Of a DNA stretch of 64,000 nt, positions 1 through 7,915 are shown in pieces; position 1 is the first letter of the stretch, and every line of letters begins with the position of its first letter. The position numbers and the translations under genes are program-made. The stretch covers positions 124,001 to 188,000 of the forward strand of contig LOER01000046.1 in assembly GCA_001515945.1 (NCBI GenBank). The letters are read 5' to 3'. The notes beneath the pieces were generated by a model. It worked only from the letters and a program-made list of their open reading frames with translations, made no database searches and had not been told where the DNA came from. The DNA is from Desulfitibacter sp. BRH_c19. Lineage in GTDB: Bacteria > Bacillota > DSM-16504 > Desulfitibacterales > Desulfitibacteraceae.

Positions 1-218
1 CCTTTCATAGATTTATAGCATACATATAACAATGACCTTGTATAGGAATGCATAAACTTCATTATACTTGAAAATTACACAAGTATATATAGATACCATG
101 AGATACTTTGTTTTTAGCCCAAATATTCTAGAATTAGAAGGATTTTATGAAAATATTACTTGCGTATTTGTTTTTGTCCTTGAAATAATGAACAATATTT
201 AAGCCAGGAGAGATAAAT

Positions 219-435
219 GTGAAACAAATTACTCTGAATAACTATATAATAGAAATGAGGTCCATAGGGAAGGGGCTTTATGGAACTGTTTATCGTGATT
301 ATGATAAAACTAAGTGACTTTAATACAGCAGTATTAATTAAAGACAAAGAATTAATACAAAGAGGTATCTGTAATGTGGCTATGATAAATATATTCCTCA
401 CTAATGCTATAATAGGCTATACAGCTACAACGTAG
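219..435 (+). pseudogene. Possible protein-kinase remnant (two short ORFs)
   Basis: Two short reading frames lie in tandem. The first (219-317, GTG start, AGGAG at 206-210) encodes 32 residues including GKGLYGTVY, which fits the glycine-rich loop of Ser/Thr kinases. The second (301-435, 44 residues, another frame) starts MIKLSDFNTAV, which resembles the segment around the kinase DFG motif with Asn in place of Gly. The catalytic core between the two motifs is missing. I infer a kinase gene with a large internal deletion, but the fragments are very short and the match could be chance. Confidence 0.25.
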
Positions 436-470
436 AAAAGAGTTTATCAAAAATGATTAATGGGACACCA

Positions 471-759
471 GTTGGAACAACCTAAGGTCACCTTTGGTGG
501 TAAGTATTTACATGATACATTAATGAAGATGGCTGCTGCATATGGATATCACTTATGCAATAACCACCCATTTATAGATGGTAATAAAAGGATTGCACTT
601 GTTGCTATGGATGTCTTTTTACAAAGAAACAGTTATGAAATTGTTGCTTCTGAAAAGGATACTTACAAAATGATGATGAAATTATCCTCTGGCAACTTAA
701 CCAAGGAAGAGCTAGTAACTTGGCTTGAAAATAACACATCATCACTTCTAAGTAATTAG
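471..759 (+). pseudogene. doc: 5'-truncated Doc/Fic death-on-curing toxin, copy 1
   Basis: The frame encodes the C-terminal two thirds of a Doc-type toxin, with the Fic signature HPFIDGNKR that in this family binds the nucleotide and catalyses transfer to the target protein. Homology to the second copy at 7,627-7,915 begins abruptly at 471, just upstream of LEQPK. The usual N-terminal part (GSHGIRD...LLDSAL) is absent, and the ATG available at 460 belongs to unrelated sequence. The two copies are nearly identical over about 298 bases. No Phd-type antitoxin gene is adjacent. I read this as a truncated, probably inactive duplicate. Confidence 0.6.
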
Positions 760-844
760 TATCTGGGGGGAACACCCAGGTTTCATTTTTTTACTATGAA
801 TTATTCCACAAAAAACATCATAGAAAACCTAGTCACTCCAAATA

Positions 845-1615
845 CTACCAAGTAATATCCTCAGGATATTCCATACCCTGAATATGTATATCTCCCTCAC
901 AACAGCCATACTCTTTTGCTGCCTTTACCACAACTTCCTTTATTTCATTATGATCACTATCATTACTAAACTCTGCAATTCTTTTGGCTATTTTGTTAAG
1001 ATTTTTTAGTCGTTTTTCCTTATCCATAGCAATATATTTGATATTTAACAAGTCAACATATTGCCCTGCAATTTCTTCTATATAAATATAGTCATTATTC
1101 ATAAGCTTTAACCATCGTGCAAATGAATTGTCAGTAAGTAATTCTTTGACACACTTCATAAATTCCCCTTGAAATGACCTGATTGTTGCTATAGTGTCGT
1201 CCCAGATAGTATTCTTATCAAATGCATCAGTAAAATAACTTTTTGATTTGGAAAGCTCTTTAATTCTTATTTTAACAAGTTCATTTAATGCAAGCATAAT
1301 AAAAAACATCTCTGGGTAAAGATAATTACACTTGTAATACACATTATTCTTAGGAGTAATCATTGAGTGGAACTTCATTTTGTCCTCATCCATTCCATTA
1401 TCTACTAGTTCAACCTCTCTATCACCCTGCAAAGCGTGTCTAACATCATAGCAAAGACCTAATACCCGAGTTGATATTCTAATATGTTTTGCATGTTTTT
1501 GTGTAAATTCATCAATGGTAATAGTATATAATGCGTTTACTAACTTATCTAAGTCATAATTGTCCCCACTTATACTAACTCCTGCAAGCTTATCGGTATT
1601 TTTAATTATAATCAC
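845..1615 (-). CDS. Hypothetical protein (DUF6904-like)
   Basis: This 256-residue soluble protein has no signal peptide or membrane segment. It starts at a GTG preceded by AGAGGTG. The N-terminal half (KLAGVSISGDNYDLDKL, then VLGLCYDVRHALQGDREVELVDNG) resembles what I remember of the DUF6904 family, small proteins scattered in accessory regions. The C-terminal half is lysine- and acid-rich and probably helical. Function is unknown. It stands alone among toxin-antitoxin genes, so a defence or addiction role is possible, but the sequence does not show one. Confidence 0.6.
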   Translation of the reverse strand: MIIIKNTDKLAGVSISGDNYDLDKLVNALYTITIDEFTQKHAKHIRISTRVLGLCYDVRHALQGDREVELVDNGMDEDKMKFHSMITPKNNVYYKCNYLYPEMFFIMLALNELVKIRIKELSKSKSYFTDAFDKNTIWDDTIATIRSFQGEFMKCVKELLTDNSFARWLKLMNNDYIYIEEIAGQYVDLLNIKYIAMDKEKRLKNLNKIAKRIAEFSNDSDHNEIKEVVVKAAKEYGCCEGDIHIQGMEYPEDITW

Positions 1616-2143
1616 TGCCGCACCTCTTTTTTGTATTAGTCACCTTATTAATTACTTTATTCTCAATTTCATCTTTAGTCTCAACTATAGTTTTTACTCC
1701 TGGAATGCTTATAACTATATCATCTTATTCTACACGTAACATAAAAGTCCTATTTCTAAACCCTAGCTTTATTTACACATATATCTCGCTGGTTCCCCCA
1801 AAATTAAATAATAAAAGACCATCACTTTCTTTAAAAACTTCCTTATTGCACCAAATAAATTCAAATTCATTGACATTCACACCATATTTGCAACAAAAAA
1901 ATAGCTGCTTTTTAGCAACTATCCTAAATCTCTGAAAGTGTTGTGTAAGTGGTACCGGGGACCGGTATTGGTGTGAAATAATAAGGCTATCAAGTAAACT
2001 AAAGTCTACTTAGTTATAACAGTATTAAATTTACGCTATTGTACAACTACTTCTATGGGTTTTATGTAGCAAGTGCATAAAGCCCATGGAGCAATACTAA
2101 ATTTCACCTAGCACCCAAAATTAACTCCGGGTTAGTATTATTC
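1616..2143. other. Intergenic region with a hairpin
   Basis: I find no convincing gene here. The one clear structure is an inverted repeat at 2053-2066 and 2076-2089: a 14-bp stem with two G-U pairs and a 9-base loop. It has no T-run on either side. Its loop-proximal sequence (GGGTTTT / TGCATAAA) resembles the perfect hairpin at 6,793-6,835, so the two may belong to a small repeat family. Confidence 0.4.
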
Positions 2144-2758
2144 TTAGATATGCTCAATTTTCTTAACCATTAAACACAGACCATTAGGGGATTTGAATTT
2201 ATCCAGTTCTCTGAAACCATTTCTCTTATAAAATTCTTTTACCTTTAAATTATCTTCGCATTCTAAATATAAAATTCGTCCTCCCACAATTCGTTGAGCT
2301 TCCTGAATTTTTTGATATACCAATTTCAGTAAATCATCTCCAGTAACATTATTTGCCTTAGTTGCCACTTCACTATAATTTTTTCCTAATTGGCCAAGAA
2401 GAAATCCTTTAATCTCATAGGATGCTTGATTAGTCTTGTGCCCAACTCCCATAAGTCGCTTTTGAAGATTTTTAGATAATTTTTGAAAATACCTACGGGA
2501 TATTATTAATGGTCTTGGAGAAATCGAGAAATAACCACCCAGATAATGTTTGCTTTGGTAAGTAGACATTACTAAATATGTTCTTGATAAATCCATTTTC
2601 TCAAACTGTATGGCTTTTTCATGTAAAAAATACTCAACATCTTCTGCGCCCTCGTTATTTTCAGCTTTTAAAGTACAAAAGGAAAAGAGGAGTTTTTTTA
2701 TGTCCTCCTCTCTGTCCGTTGTTATTAAATCTGTTAATGAGATTATTTCCAATGCCAT
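2144..2758 (-). CDS. GNAT-family acetyltransferase, probable toxin
   Basis: This 204-residue protein has a GNAT-like C-terminal half: YLECEDNLKVKEFYKRNGF fits the acetyl-CoA binding motif and beta-bulge region, and the chain ends with a short strand (LCLMVKKIEHI). Family knowledge: GNAT toxins acetylate aminoacyl-tRNA or other translation components and are paired with a small upstream antitoxin. Here the ATG overlaps the stop codon of the upstream 58-residue gene (TAATG), the usual layout of such modules, and TTAGGAG precedes it. The toxin role is inferred from context; the acetyltransferase fold is the stronger call. Confidence 0.7.
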   Translation of the reverse strand: MALEIISLTDLITTDREEDIKKLLFSFCTLKAENNEGAEDVEYFLHEKAIQFEKMDLSRTYLVMSTYQSKHYLGGYFSISPRPLIISRRYFQKLSKNLQKRLMGVGHKTNQASYEIKGFLLGQLGKNYSEVATKANNVTGDDLLKLVYQKIQEAQRIVGGRILYLECEDNLKVKEFYKRNGFRELDKFKSPNGLCLMVKKIEHI

Positions 2759-2934
2759 TAATTATCTCCTAAAAAAGAATCTATAATCTTATTAATATCC
2801 TTTTTATCAGTTACATTTTGTGTCCTTTGATTAATTTTACCATCTACTTTTTTTGAACCTTCTATAGCCTTAAGTAGTTTGAGTCCTGACCTTGAAGAAA
2901 ATTTAAATTCAGTTATAAAACTTTTAGTAGCCAC
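2758..2934 (-). CDS. Small antitoxin partner of the GNAT protein
   Basis: This gene encodes 58 residues from a GTG preceded by GAAGGTGGGG with good spacing; the frame is open further upstream to 2967, but that part lacks a binding site. The protein begins with a beta-like segment (ATKSFITEFKF) followed by a basic helix (SGLKLLKAIEGSKKV) and an acidic C-terminal tail, as in antitoxins that neutralise GNAT toxins and bind their own promoter. Its stop overlaps the start of the acetyltransferase gene, so the two are translationally coupled. The assignment is by context and general pattern. Confidence 0.6.
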   Translation of the reverse strand: MATKSFITEFKFSSRSGLKLLKAIEGSKKVDGKINQRTQNVTDKKDINKIIDSFLGDN

Positions 2935-3255
2935 GAGTTTCCCCACCTTCACAGAAATAAATATCACAAAAATTCTAGTTTTTTGTTGCCATTAAATTAT
3001 TTCTTACTTTATTATATCGTATAGTCAATTAATGTAAAGGTCTAGATTCACATCAGAAACCAATATTATTTTTGTGTTTAAAAAATTGTACTTATATTTT
3101 ATCCTATAACCCTATAAATAAACATATTTGTTGTTGGTTTAATTTATTCTACATTCCTTTAAATGTTCCTTTAATAAAAAATACTATTCTTTCAATTCCA
3201 ACGTGCTTGGTTTTATTTTCTCATCCTTTTATTCCATTACAACATCATTATATAG

Positions 3256-3523
3256 TCACTTAAATGGATAACTAACGGGATGTGACTTCGAAGAGGTCCC
3301 AATTATTGTATCTTTAACAGAATAGATTCTAATATTTCCATCTTTAACAGCCTTGCTCAGTTCAGTAGAACCAGTATAATTTTCCCATGACTAACAACCT
3401 CTTTATACACAGCTTCGTTACAAAAACCTCATCAAACATTTTCCATAATAAATCAATAGAATCTAGTATAGATAGGCCAATTATAGGGCTTGAATTACAA
3501 ACAACTTTGCCTGATTTTTACAT
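3256..3523 (-). pseudogene. Frameshifted DUF3368 (PIN-like) toxin
   Basis: Translated on the minus strand in joined frames, this region reads VVCNSSPIIGL, then EAVYKEVV, then GSTELSKAVKDGNI, the order found in DUF3368 PIN-like nuclease toxins. The first part is open from about 3512, a shift near 3453 is needed to enter the EAVYKEVV frame, and a second shift is needed near the GGGAAAA run at about 3390. The only nearby ATG (3523-3521) is followed directly by TAA. About 90 of the usual ~160 residues remain. It is broken at both ends and in the middle. Confidence 0.6.
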
Positions 3524-3525
3524 TT

Positions 3526-3702
3526 TTAGATGCTCATTTCTTTCAGCATCTTCTTAGTTACCTTATCATCTTGTTTCTTATGTTCATCTGTATATTCCAT
3601 CCATGGTATGTTTTGTTCTCGCAAGGTTTCAATAAAATCAGCAAGAGTTTCTCCAGATAATTCTGCTGCCTTTTCTTGGAAATTTATTTTGTTAAACTCT
3701 TT
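3526..3702 (-). pseudogene. UPF0175-type antitoxin C-terminal remnant
   Basis: An open frame with no start codon at its beginning encodes KAAELSGETLADFIETLREQ and then IPWMEYTDEH before the stop at 3526-3528. This matches the C-terminal half of UPF0175 antitoxins (KAAELAG...FLELL...GIP), whose usual partner is a DUF3368 toxin, and the DUF3368 remnant lies directly downstream. The frame overlaps the end of the gene at 3692, so the antitoxin has lost its N-terminal half at a junction with that gene. Confidence 0.5.
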
Positions 3703-4069
3703 TTATTCCTTCTAATTCAAAATAAACATTTCTTGCTCTAAAAGGCGCAGGATTAGTGTAGAGCAATTTAACTTTATCAAAATCACTTATTCTTTTAGAA
3801 TGATAATAGGGCTTTTCAAACCTTAGTTTCTCATCTCTAAGCCAATTAGGAACTTCAAATCCATGAAGTTGTAAATGATAATCTATTAATGCTGATATTT
3901 TAGTTAAAAATATTATTTCATTATCATTACATGCATTTATATCTACTGGCTCATATAAGCTGTCCAAAAACTTCTTGTCTTTTGATTTTAAAAATTCTAA
4001 CAATTGGTTCAAGCTTGTATCTTCATCTGGATATTCATAGAATGCTTGTAGGTACTTATTTCCAATCAT
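3692..4069 (-). CDS. Hypothetical protein, C-terminal type of HTH-linked accessory regulators
   Basis: This 125-residue protein ends in PNWLRDEKLRFEKPYY...LLYTNPAPFRARNVYF. I have seen this ending in proteins that follow an N-terminal HTH domain and sit next to nucleotidyltransferase-type toxins, but no HTH is visible here. It starts at ATG 4069 with AGGAGAGG upstream. The first ~25 codons and their upstream region recur in altered form at 5,853-5,905, and the 3' end runs into a broken UPF0175 gene. It may itself be a fragment. Function unknown. Confidence 0.5.
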   Translation of the reverse strand: MIGNKYLQAFYEYPDEDTSLNQLLEFLKSKDKKFLDSLYEPVDINACNDNEIIFLTKISALIDYHLQLHGFEVPNWLRDEKLRFEKPYYHSKRISDFDKVKLLYTNPAPFRARNVYFELEGIKRV

Positions 4070-4397
4070 ATCCTAAATCCTCTCCTAAATATTTAATGAA
4101 ATTTATTTGTCTCTCGCTCAAGTTGATACCGCCATTTAAATGATTCTATAACTGAATTATACCATAAACTGGATTTTTTATGAGTGATACTTATTTCAAA
4201 AACCCATCCTAGGACTGGAAATCGTATGCACAACAATTCATAACTTAATTATATTTTATCATTATTTTGTTCTTCTCCTAGGACTTTTCTATTGTAACTG
4301 TTTTATTAACAAACAAATATGCGAAAGCCAATAGTATGGTAGAAAAGCTACTATTTATTCATACCATGGATACTGCTCCGGAGCACATATGAACCTT
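4070..4397. other. Intergenic region, no gene seen
   Basis: No supported gene. On the minus strand, 4,082-4,140 encodes a short open tail (ERQINFIKYLGEDLGYDW) ending just inside the downstream gene. A variant of this tail also occurs near 5,870-5,905, so it is part of a duplicated segment. A weak hairpin (CTACTAT / ATAGTATGGTAG) lies around 4,333-4,357. Confidence 0.3.
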
Positions 4398-5720
4398 TTA
4401 CTTTTTCTTTAGTGTATCTAATACTGTTTTTATAACAGCTCCATATGGAAATATTTCTGAAATGATTTGATAAAATGTTAATGTATTTGTTGGTTCATTT
4501 TCTTTCTTTGTAAGGGTATGATTTAAGTTATGAAAGTATTTCGCGTGCTTGAAATACTCCATCCCTTCCGTAATTAGTATGTAACTTATTTTTTGACCAA
4601 ATTTTGTGGGAGTAAATGCTCTAATTCTATCCTCATACCTATTTGTTGCTTCTTTAACAAATTCAAAAGTACACATTCCAAAATAAGAGAGATGGAGAAT
4701 AATTTCAAAATAGTTTGAAAAACATCTATCAATATACTTATCTTTAACTTCTGGATTATTTTCAATTCTTTTTCCCGGTTCTGATTGAGCAATTGTTATG
4801 AGGAAGTTGCGTAATAAGTACACGTCATAAGGTAAAGAATGTGAAAATATATTGGCAAAATCATACTTACACCAGTATGTTTCAAGTAGAAATACGTATT
4901 TTTCATACGCATTTAACTGCTCAAAACTGTCAAGCAGCTCAGTCCGCTGCAAGTACATTTTTTCGGATTCGTCGATAACCTTCCTGTATAATCCTCCAGC
5001 AAGAGATAGTTGAAAAAGTAAATGTAGACAGTAGTATTGTTCCTGCCGGTAGTTAGGGGCATCCACTTCTCGTTTAAAATTTAATAAGGAATTAAGGGTA
5101 AATGCTTCTTTTTTGCCTAGCTCTTGTTTCTTTTTTGATAATAATGGGTTATTCGAATCTACGAACTTAACAAATGTGTCAAAATCCCTTATAAGAGCTA
5201 GATTCTCATCATATAATACTGCTAATTCCTTCGACCTTTTTTCCTCGAATTGTTCCATTTTTTCTAATTCATCTGTTTCGTCTATTACCATTTCTGTTCC
5301 ACATTCTCTACAGACAATCTTGGTTCCATAATCTTCCATAGGAATTTCTTTCTCGAATAATTGGCTTCCACCGCATTCAAGGCAGCTCTCACCTACATAT
5401 TGATACATATCTAATTCCATTTCATAACACATTTTATACCAGATCAACAATTCTACAAATGAGCTATTTAACCCGGTTTTCTTTATTATATATTCCATTT
5501 CATCATCGGTGCTATATCCTACTTGGTTACTATTATCCATGATTTCTAAAAATTCTCCTGCAGCATCAATTGACTGTCTCACAGCCTCAGCTAAATCCAG
5601 ATTTTCTATTATATTTCCCTCTTGCCTGCTTGCCAAGCGACTGATAATATATTTTTCCTCATCTTGAGAATCATATTGAAATTCTTCTGCGCAAATAGTA
5701 ATTACCCCCATCCGATTCAT
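4398..5720 (-). CDS. Hypothetical protein with a zinc ribbon
   Basis: This 440-residue soluble protein has one recognisable motif: two CxxC pairs (CLECGG at about residue 114 and CRECGT at about residue 137), likely a zinc ribbon. An acidic, charged linker follows, then a long helical C-terminal region rich in Leu, Phe and Tyr. The helical part resembles the C-terminal region of some long Firmicutes pRiA4b ORF-3-type proteins, but the diagnostic domain is absent, so that is a weak lead only. The gene stands alone without overlap to neighbours. No function is assigned. Confidence 0.6.
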   Translation of the reverse strand: MNRMGVITICAEEFQYDSQDEEKYIISRLASRQEGNIIENLDLAEAVRQSIDAAGEFLEIMDNSNQVGYSTDDEMEYIIKKTGLNSSFVELLIWYKMCYEMELDMYQYVGESCLECGGSQLFEKEIPMEDYGTKIVCRECGTEMVIDETDELEKMEQFEEKRSKELAVLYDENLALIRDFDTFVKFVDSNNPLLSKKKQELGKKEAFTLNSLLNFKREVDAPNYRQEQYYCLHLLFQLSLAGGLYRKVIDESEKMYLQRTELLDSFEQLNAYEKYVFLLETYWCKYDFANIFSHSLPYDVYLLRNFLITIAQSEPGKRIENNPEVKDKYIDRCFSNYFEIILHLSYFGMCTFEFVKEATNRYEDRIRAFTPTKFGQKISYILITEGMEYFKHAKYFHNLNHTLTKKENEPTNTLTFYQIISEIFPYGAVIKTVLDTLKKK

Positions 5721-5755
5721 TTGTTTTATTTTCCACTTTTCACAATATAGTGATC

Positions 5756-5830
5756 AATACCCTACCATAATAATAACTGCCACTTTCATCAGTAATAGGC
5801 TGTATTATGTAATTATACGGTAAACTCATA
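5756..5830 (-). repeat. Duplicated hicB 5' fragment
   Basis: These 75 bases match 7,111-7,185, the part of the downstream hicB gene encoding LPYNYIIQPITDESGSYYYGR, with about two substitutions. No start-to-stop frame of useful length remains. The surrounding stretch 5,721-6,074 has no gene. Confidence 0.75.
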
Positions 5831-5852
5831 CAAAGAGACTTGTCCAATCTCT

Positions 5853-5905
5853 AGATACTTATTACCAATCATGGCTTAAATCCTCTCCTAAATATTTAAT
5901 AAAAG
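5853..5905 (-). repeat. Duplicated 5' fragment of the 3692-4069 gene
   Basis: The sequence resembles 4,051-4,102 (start codon region and ribosome binding site of that gene), including the AGGAGAGGATTTA stretch, with several substitutions. It directly follows the hicB fragment at 5,756-5,830, so two unrelated antitoxin-region fragments are joined here. Confidence 0.65.
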
Positions 5906-6074
5906 TTTTAGGGTTAGGCTTTTGGACTAAATTAGAGTGTTTTTTGTGCTTTTCTATAAGTTTGTGCCCAAATTGTCCCCACTATTATAGCTGTTATATA
6001 CAGTTCTAACTTAACCTTATTAGATTATTGACGCACGTATTGACACGTATTATAATTTACTCAAGGGGTGAGGG

Positions 6075-6257
6075 ATAGTAAAAAGACGAGATATTGATAG
6101 AAAACTAAAGGCAGCTGGATGGGAAATAACACCCGGTAAAAGACATGATATGGCTAAGCATCCTAGTAAGCCAGGAATAAAAATTCCCCTCCCAAGACAC
6201 AAAGAAATCAATGAATACACAGCAAAAGGAATCCTAGAAATAGCGGGGCTGAAATGA
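6075..6257 (+). CDS. hicA: HicA-type mRNA interferase toxin (ATA at the start position)
   Basis: This frame encodes a small HicA protein (VKRRDIDRKLKAAGWE...GKRHDMAKHP). Family knowledge: HicA is a double-stranded-RNA-binding-fold mRNA interferase using the conserved His in this G(K/S)xH segment. There is no ATG, GTG or TTG in frame at the expected position. The codon where the initiating Met belongs is ATA (6075-6077), preceded by AAGGGGTGAGGG. The frame then runs to TGA at 6255-6257. It is followed by hicB 68 bases downstream. Either ATA is used, or the toxin is silenced by start-codon loss. Confidence 0.7.
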   Translation: MVKRRDIDRKLKAAGWEITPGKRHDMAKHPSKPGIKIPLPRHKEINEYTAKGILEIAGLK

Positions 6258-6325
6258 GCCCTGTTTTGGGAACTATATAAAATACAAAAATAATTATTAC
6301 AGCATGAAAGGTGGTTAATAATACT

Positions 6326-6742
6326 ATGAAATACGTTTACCCTGCTATATTTACACCTCTAGCAACAGGTGACTATGATGTTCGTGTACCAGATTTACCT
6401 GGTTGCATTACCTGTGGTAAAGACTTAGCCGATGCTATAGAAATGGCTGAAGATGCTATAGCTATGTGGTTATGTGATGCTGAAGATAATAAGGAAAATA
6501 TTCCAGCTCCATCTAAAGAATTAACTGTAGATAATCCAAAATTTATTAATCTTGTTGTTGCTGATACTGAAAAATACCGGCGTCAAAATGATAATCGAGC
6601 TGTAAAGAAAACTCTTACCATTCCTAACTGGCTAAATTCTAAAGCCGAAAAAGCTGGCATTAACTTCTCACAAACCTTGCAAACAGCACTAAAAAGGCAA
6701 CTTAACATTGACCGTCCCCGCACTTTCAAAAAGCAGCCGTAA
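6326..6742 (+). CDS. hicB: HicB antitoxin
   Basis: The protein has 138 residues from ATG 6326 (GAAAGGTGG upstream; a GTG at 6311 is in frame but poorly placed). The N-terminal domain YPAIFTP...GDYDVRVPDLPGC...LADAIEMAEDAI is the HicB partial RNase-H fold that covers HicA. The C-terminal part (KKTLTIPNWLNSKAEKAGINFSQTLQ) is a ribbon-helix-helix DNA-binding domain for autoregulation. It pairs with the HicA frame just upstream. A 72-base piece of this gene (6,389-6,460) is copied at 7,940-8,011. Confidence 0.9.
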   Translation: MKYVYPAIFTPLATGDYDVRVPDLPGCITCGKDLADAIEMAEDAIAMWLCDAEDNKENIPAPSKELTVDNPKFINLVVADTEKYRRQNDNRAVKKTLTIPNWLNSKAEKAGINFSQTLQTALKRQLNIDRPRTFKKQP

Positions 6743-6792
6743 ATCGGAAGCTACTGAAAACCTTATTGAACTTACTTCCTCTAAAAAACCTC

Positions 6793-6835
6793 TATTTCCA
6801 AGGGTTTTGGGTAATGCATAAAACCCTTGGAAATA
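6793..6835. terminator. Hairpin between convergent hicB genes
   Basis: A perfect 16-bp stem (6793-6808 with 6820-6835) and an 11-base loop lie between the convergent hicB genes. There is no clear T-run on either strand, so it may be a weak bidirectional terminator or a mobile hairpin related to the one at 2,053-2,089. Confidence 0.5.
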
Positions 6836-6857
6836 AATACTTAGATAAATTACAAGT

Positions 6858-7208
6858 CTATTTGCTCAATTTATACATTGCATATTGATTTAAAGAAATT
6901 CCTTCTTTTTCTGCTTCAATAGCCAACTTTCTGTGCAGGCTTTTAGGTAATCTAACTACAAACTTTCCACTATATCCTTCATCCACTACAGGTTCAGGTA
7001 TTGGATCTTTATACTCTAATTTTACCTCCAACCAGCCTTCCATTGCTTCAAGTAAATTTTTATATGCTTCATTAAATGTTTCAGCTGTACTATGGCACCC
7101 GTCTAGCTCTAATACCCTACCATAATAATAACTGCCGCTTTCATCAGTAATAGGCTGTATTATATAATTATACGGTAAACTCATATAGTGTTTAATATCT
7201 TTTTTCAT
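6858..7208 (-). CDS. hicB: HicB-family antitoxin, second system
   Basis: This 116-residue protein has the HicB fold (YIIQPITDESGSYYYGRVLELDGC, then AYKNLLEAMEGWL) and a C-terminal ribbon-helix-helix segment (KFVVRLPKSLHRKLAIEAEKEG). It follows hicA by 20 bases in toxin-first order on the minus strand. The hicA promoter carries two tandem 10-base repeats that are good operator candidates. Its 5' part is duplicated at 5,756-5,830. Confidence 0.88.
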   Translation of the reverse strand: MKKDIKHYMSLPYNYIIQPITDESGSYYYGRVLELDGCHSTAETFNEAYKNLLEAMEGWLEVKLEYKDPIPEPVVDEGYSGKFVVRLPKSLHRKLAIEAEKEGISLNQYAMYKLSK

Positions 7209-7228
7209 GATTTCTAGGATGGGAGTTC

Positions 7229-7450
7229 CTATTTTTCTATTCTTCTAATAATGTCTTTTACATAGACAGCCTTTAAAGGTTTTTCTTCTAATATAGTTAT
7301 CAGATCACCCTCATCATTCCTAAAGTGCCTATGAGAACCTTTTTTTCTAACTAGCTCATAGCCATATTCTTTTAGCACTTTAGCAGCTTCATTATATTTA
7401 ACCCCGTTAGGCTGTCTTTTCATTTTTTCAACAATACTTTCCACTCCCAC
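7229..7450 (-). CDS. hicA: HicA toxin, second system
   Basis: This is a 73-residue HicA protein with the signature VLKEYGYELVRKKGSHRHF, whose GSHxxF segment carries the catalytic His of this mRNA interferase family. It starts at GTG 7450, seven bases after GAGGAGGTGA. It is followed by its antitoxin hicB. Unlike the plus-strand hicA at 6,075 it has a normal start and appears intact. Confidence 0.88.
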   Translation of the reverse strand: MGVESIVEKMKRQPNGVKYNEAAKVLKEYGYELVRKKGSHRHFRNDEGDLITILEEKPLKAVYVKDIIRRIEK

Positions 7451-7473
7451 CTCAAGTTCACCTCCTCACAAAC

Positions 7474-7503
7474 ATAGTATCATATATGGTATCATGTAGT
7501 CAA
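7474..7503 (-). promoter_or_regulatory. Promoter and tandem operator of the second hicAB
   Basis: On the minus strand a -35 (TTGACT, 7503-7498) and a -10 (TACTAT, 7479-7474) are 18 bases apart. The space between and the -10 hold two tandem copies of ATGATACYAT at a 12-base period, a likely binding site for the ribbon-helix-helix domain of HicB. Prediction from sequence only. Confidence 0.5.
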
Positions 7504-7534
7504 AATATTTAACCTCTACATTTTCAATTTGTAG

Positions 7535-7915
7535 GATAAAAAAATCATTTTTCTTTATCATGAGCAGTTAATAATCAATTATAGTGGTTCCCATGGTATT
7601 AGAGATCATAAGTTGCTTGATTCTGCGTTGGAACAACCTAAGGCCACCTTTGATGGTAAGTATTTTCACGATACATTAATGAAGATGGCTGCTGCATATG
7701 GATATGACTTGTGCAATAACCACCCTTTCATAGATGGTAATAAAAGGATTGCACTTGTTGCTATGGATGCCTTTTTACAAAGAAACAGTTATGAAATTGT
7801 TGCTTCTGAAAAGGATATTTACAAAATGATGATTAAATTATCCTCTGGCAACTTAACCAAGGAAGAGCTAGTAACTTGGCTTGAAAATAACACATCATCA
7901 CTTCTAAGTAATTAG
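7535..7915 (+). pseudogene. doc: Doc/Fic toxin, copy 2, start codon missing
   Basis: This copy keeps the N-terminal region that copy 1 lacks: FLYHEQLI, then GSHGIRDHKLLDSALEQP, then the Fic motif HPFIDGNKR. The frame is open from the codon after TAG (7532-7534), but no ATG, GTG or TTG lies near the expected start; the first candidate is an internal TTG at 7613, which would remove the conserved N-terminus. A 7-A run at 7538-7544 is a plausible site of a lost base. It is probably inactive or only partly translated. The 3' end and 298 bases of the gene match copy 1 at 471-768. Confidence 0.6.

Noticed and set aside
156-401. 81-residue minus-strand open frame
   Set aside because: Overlaps other candidate frames, no ribosome binding site, composition of hydrophobic low-complexity type typical of chance frames in AT-rich DNA.
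1705-1935. 76-residue plus-strand open frame
   Set aside because: No ribosome binding site and no family pattern; composition looks random.
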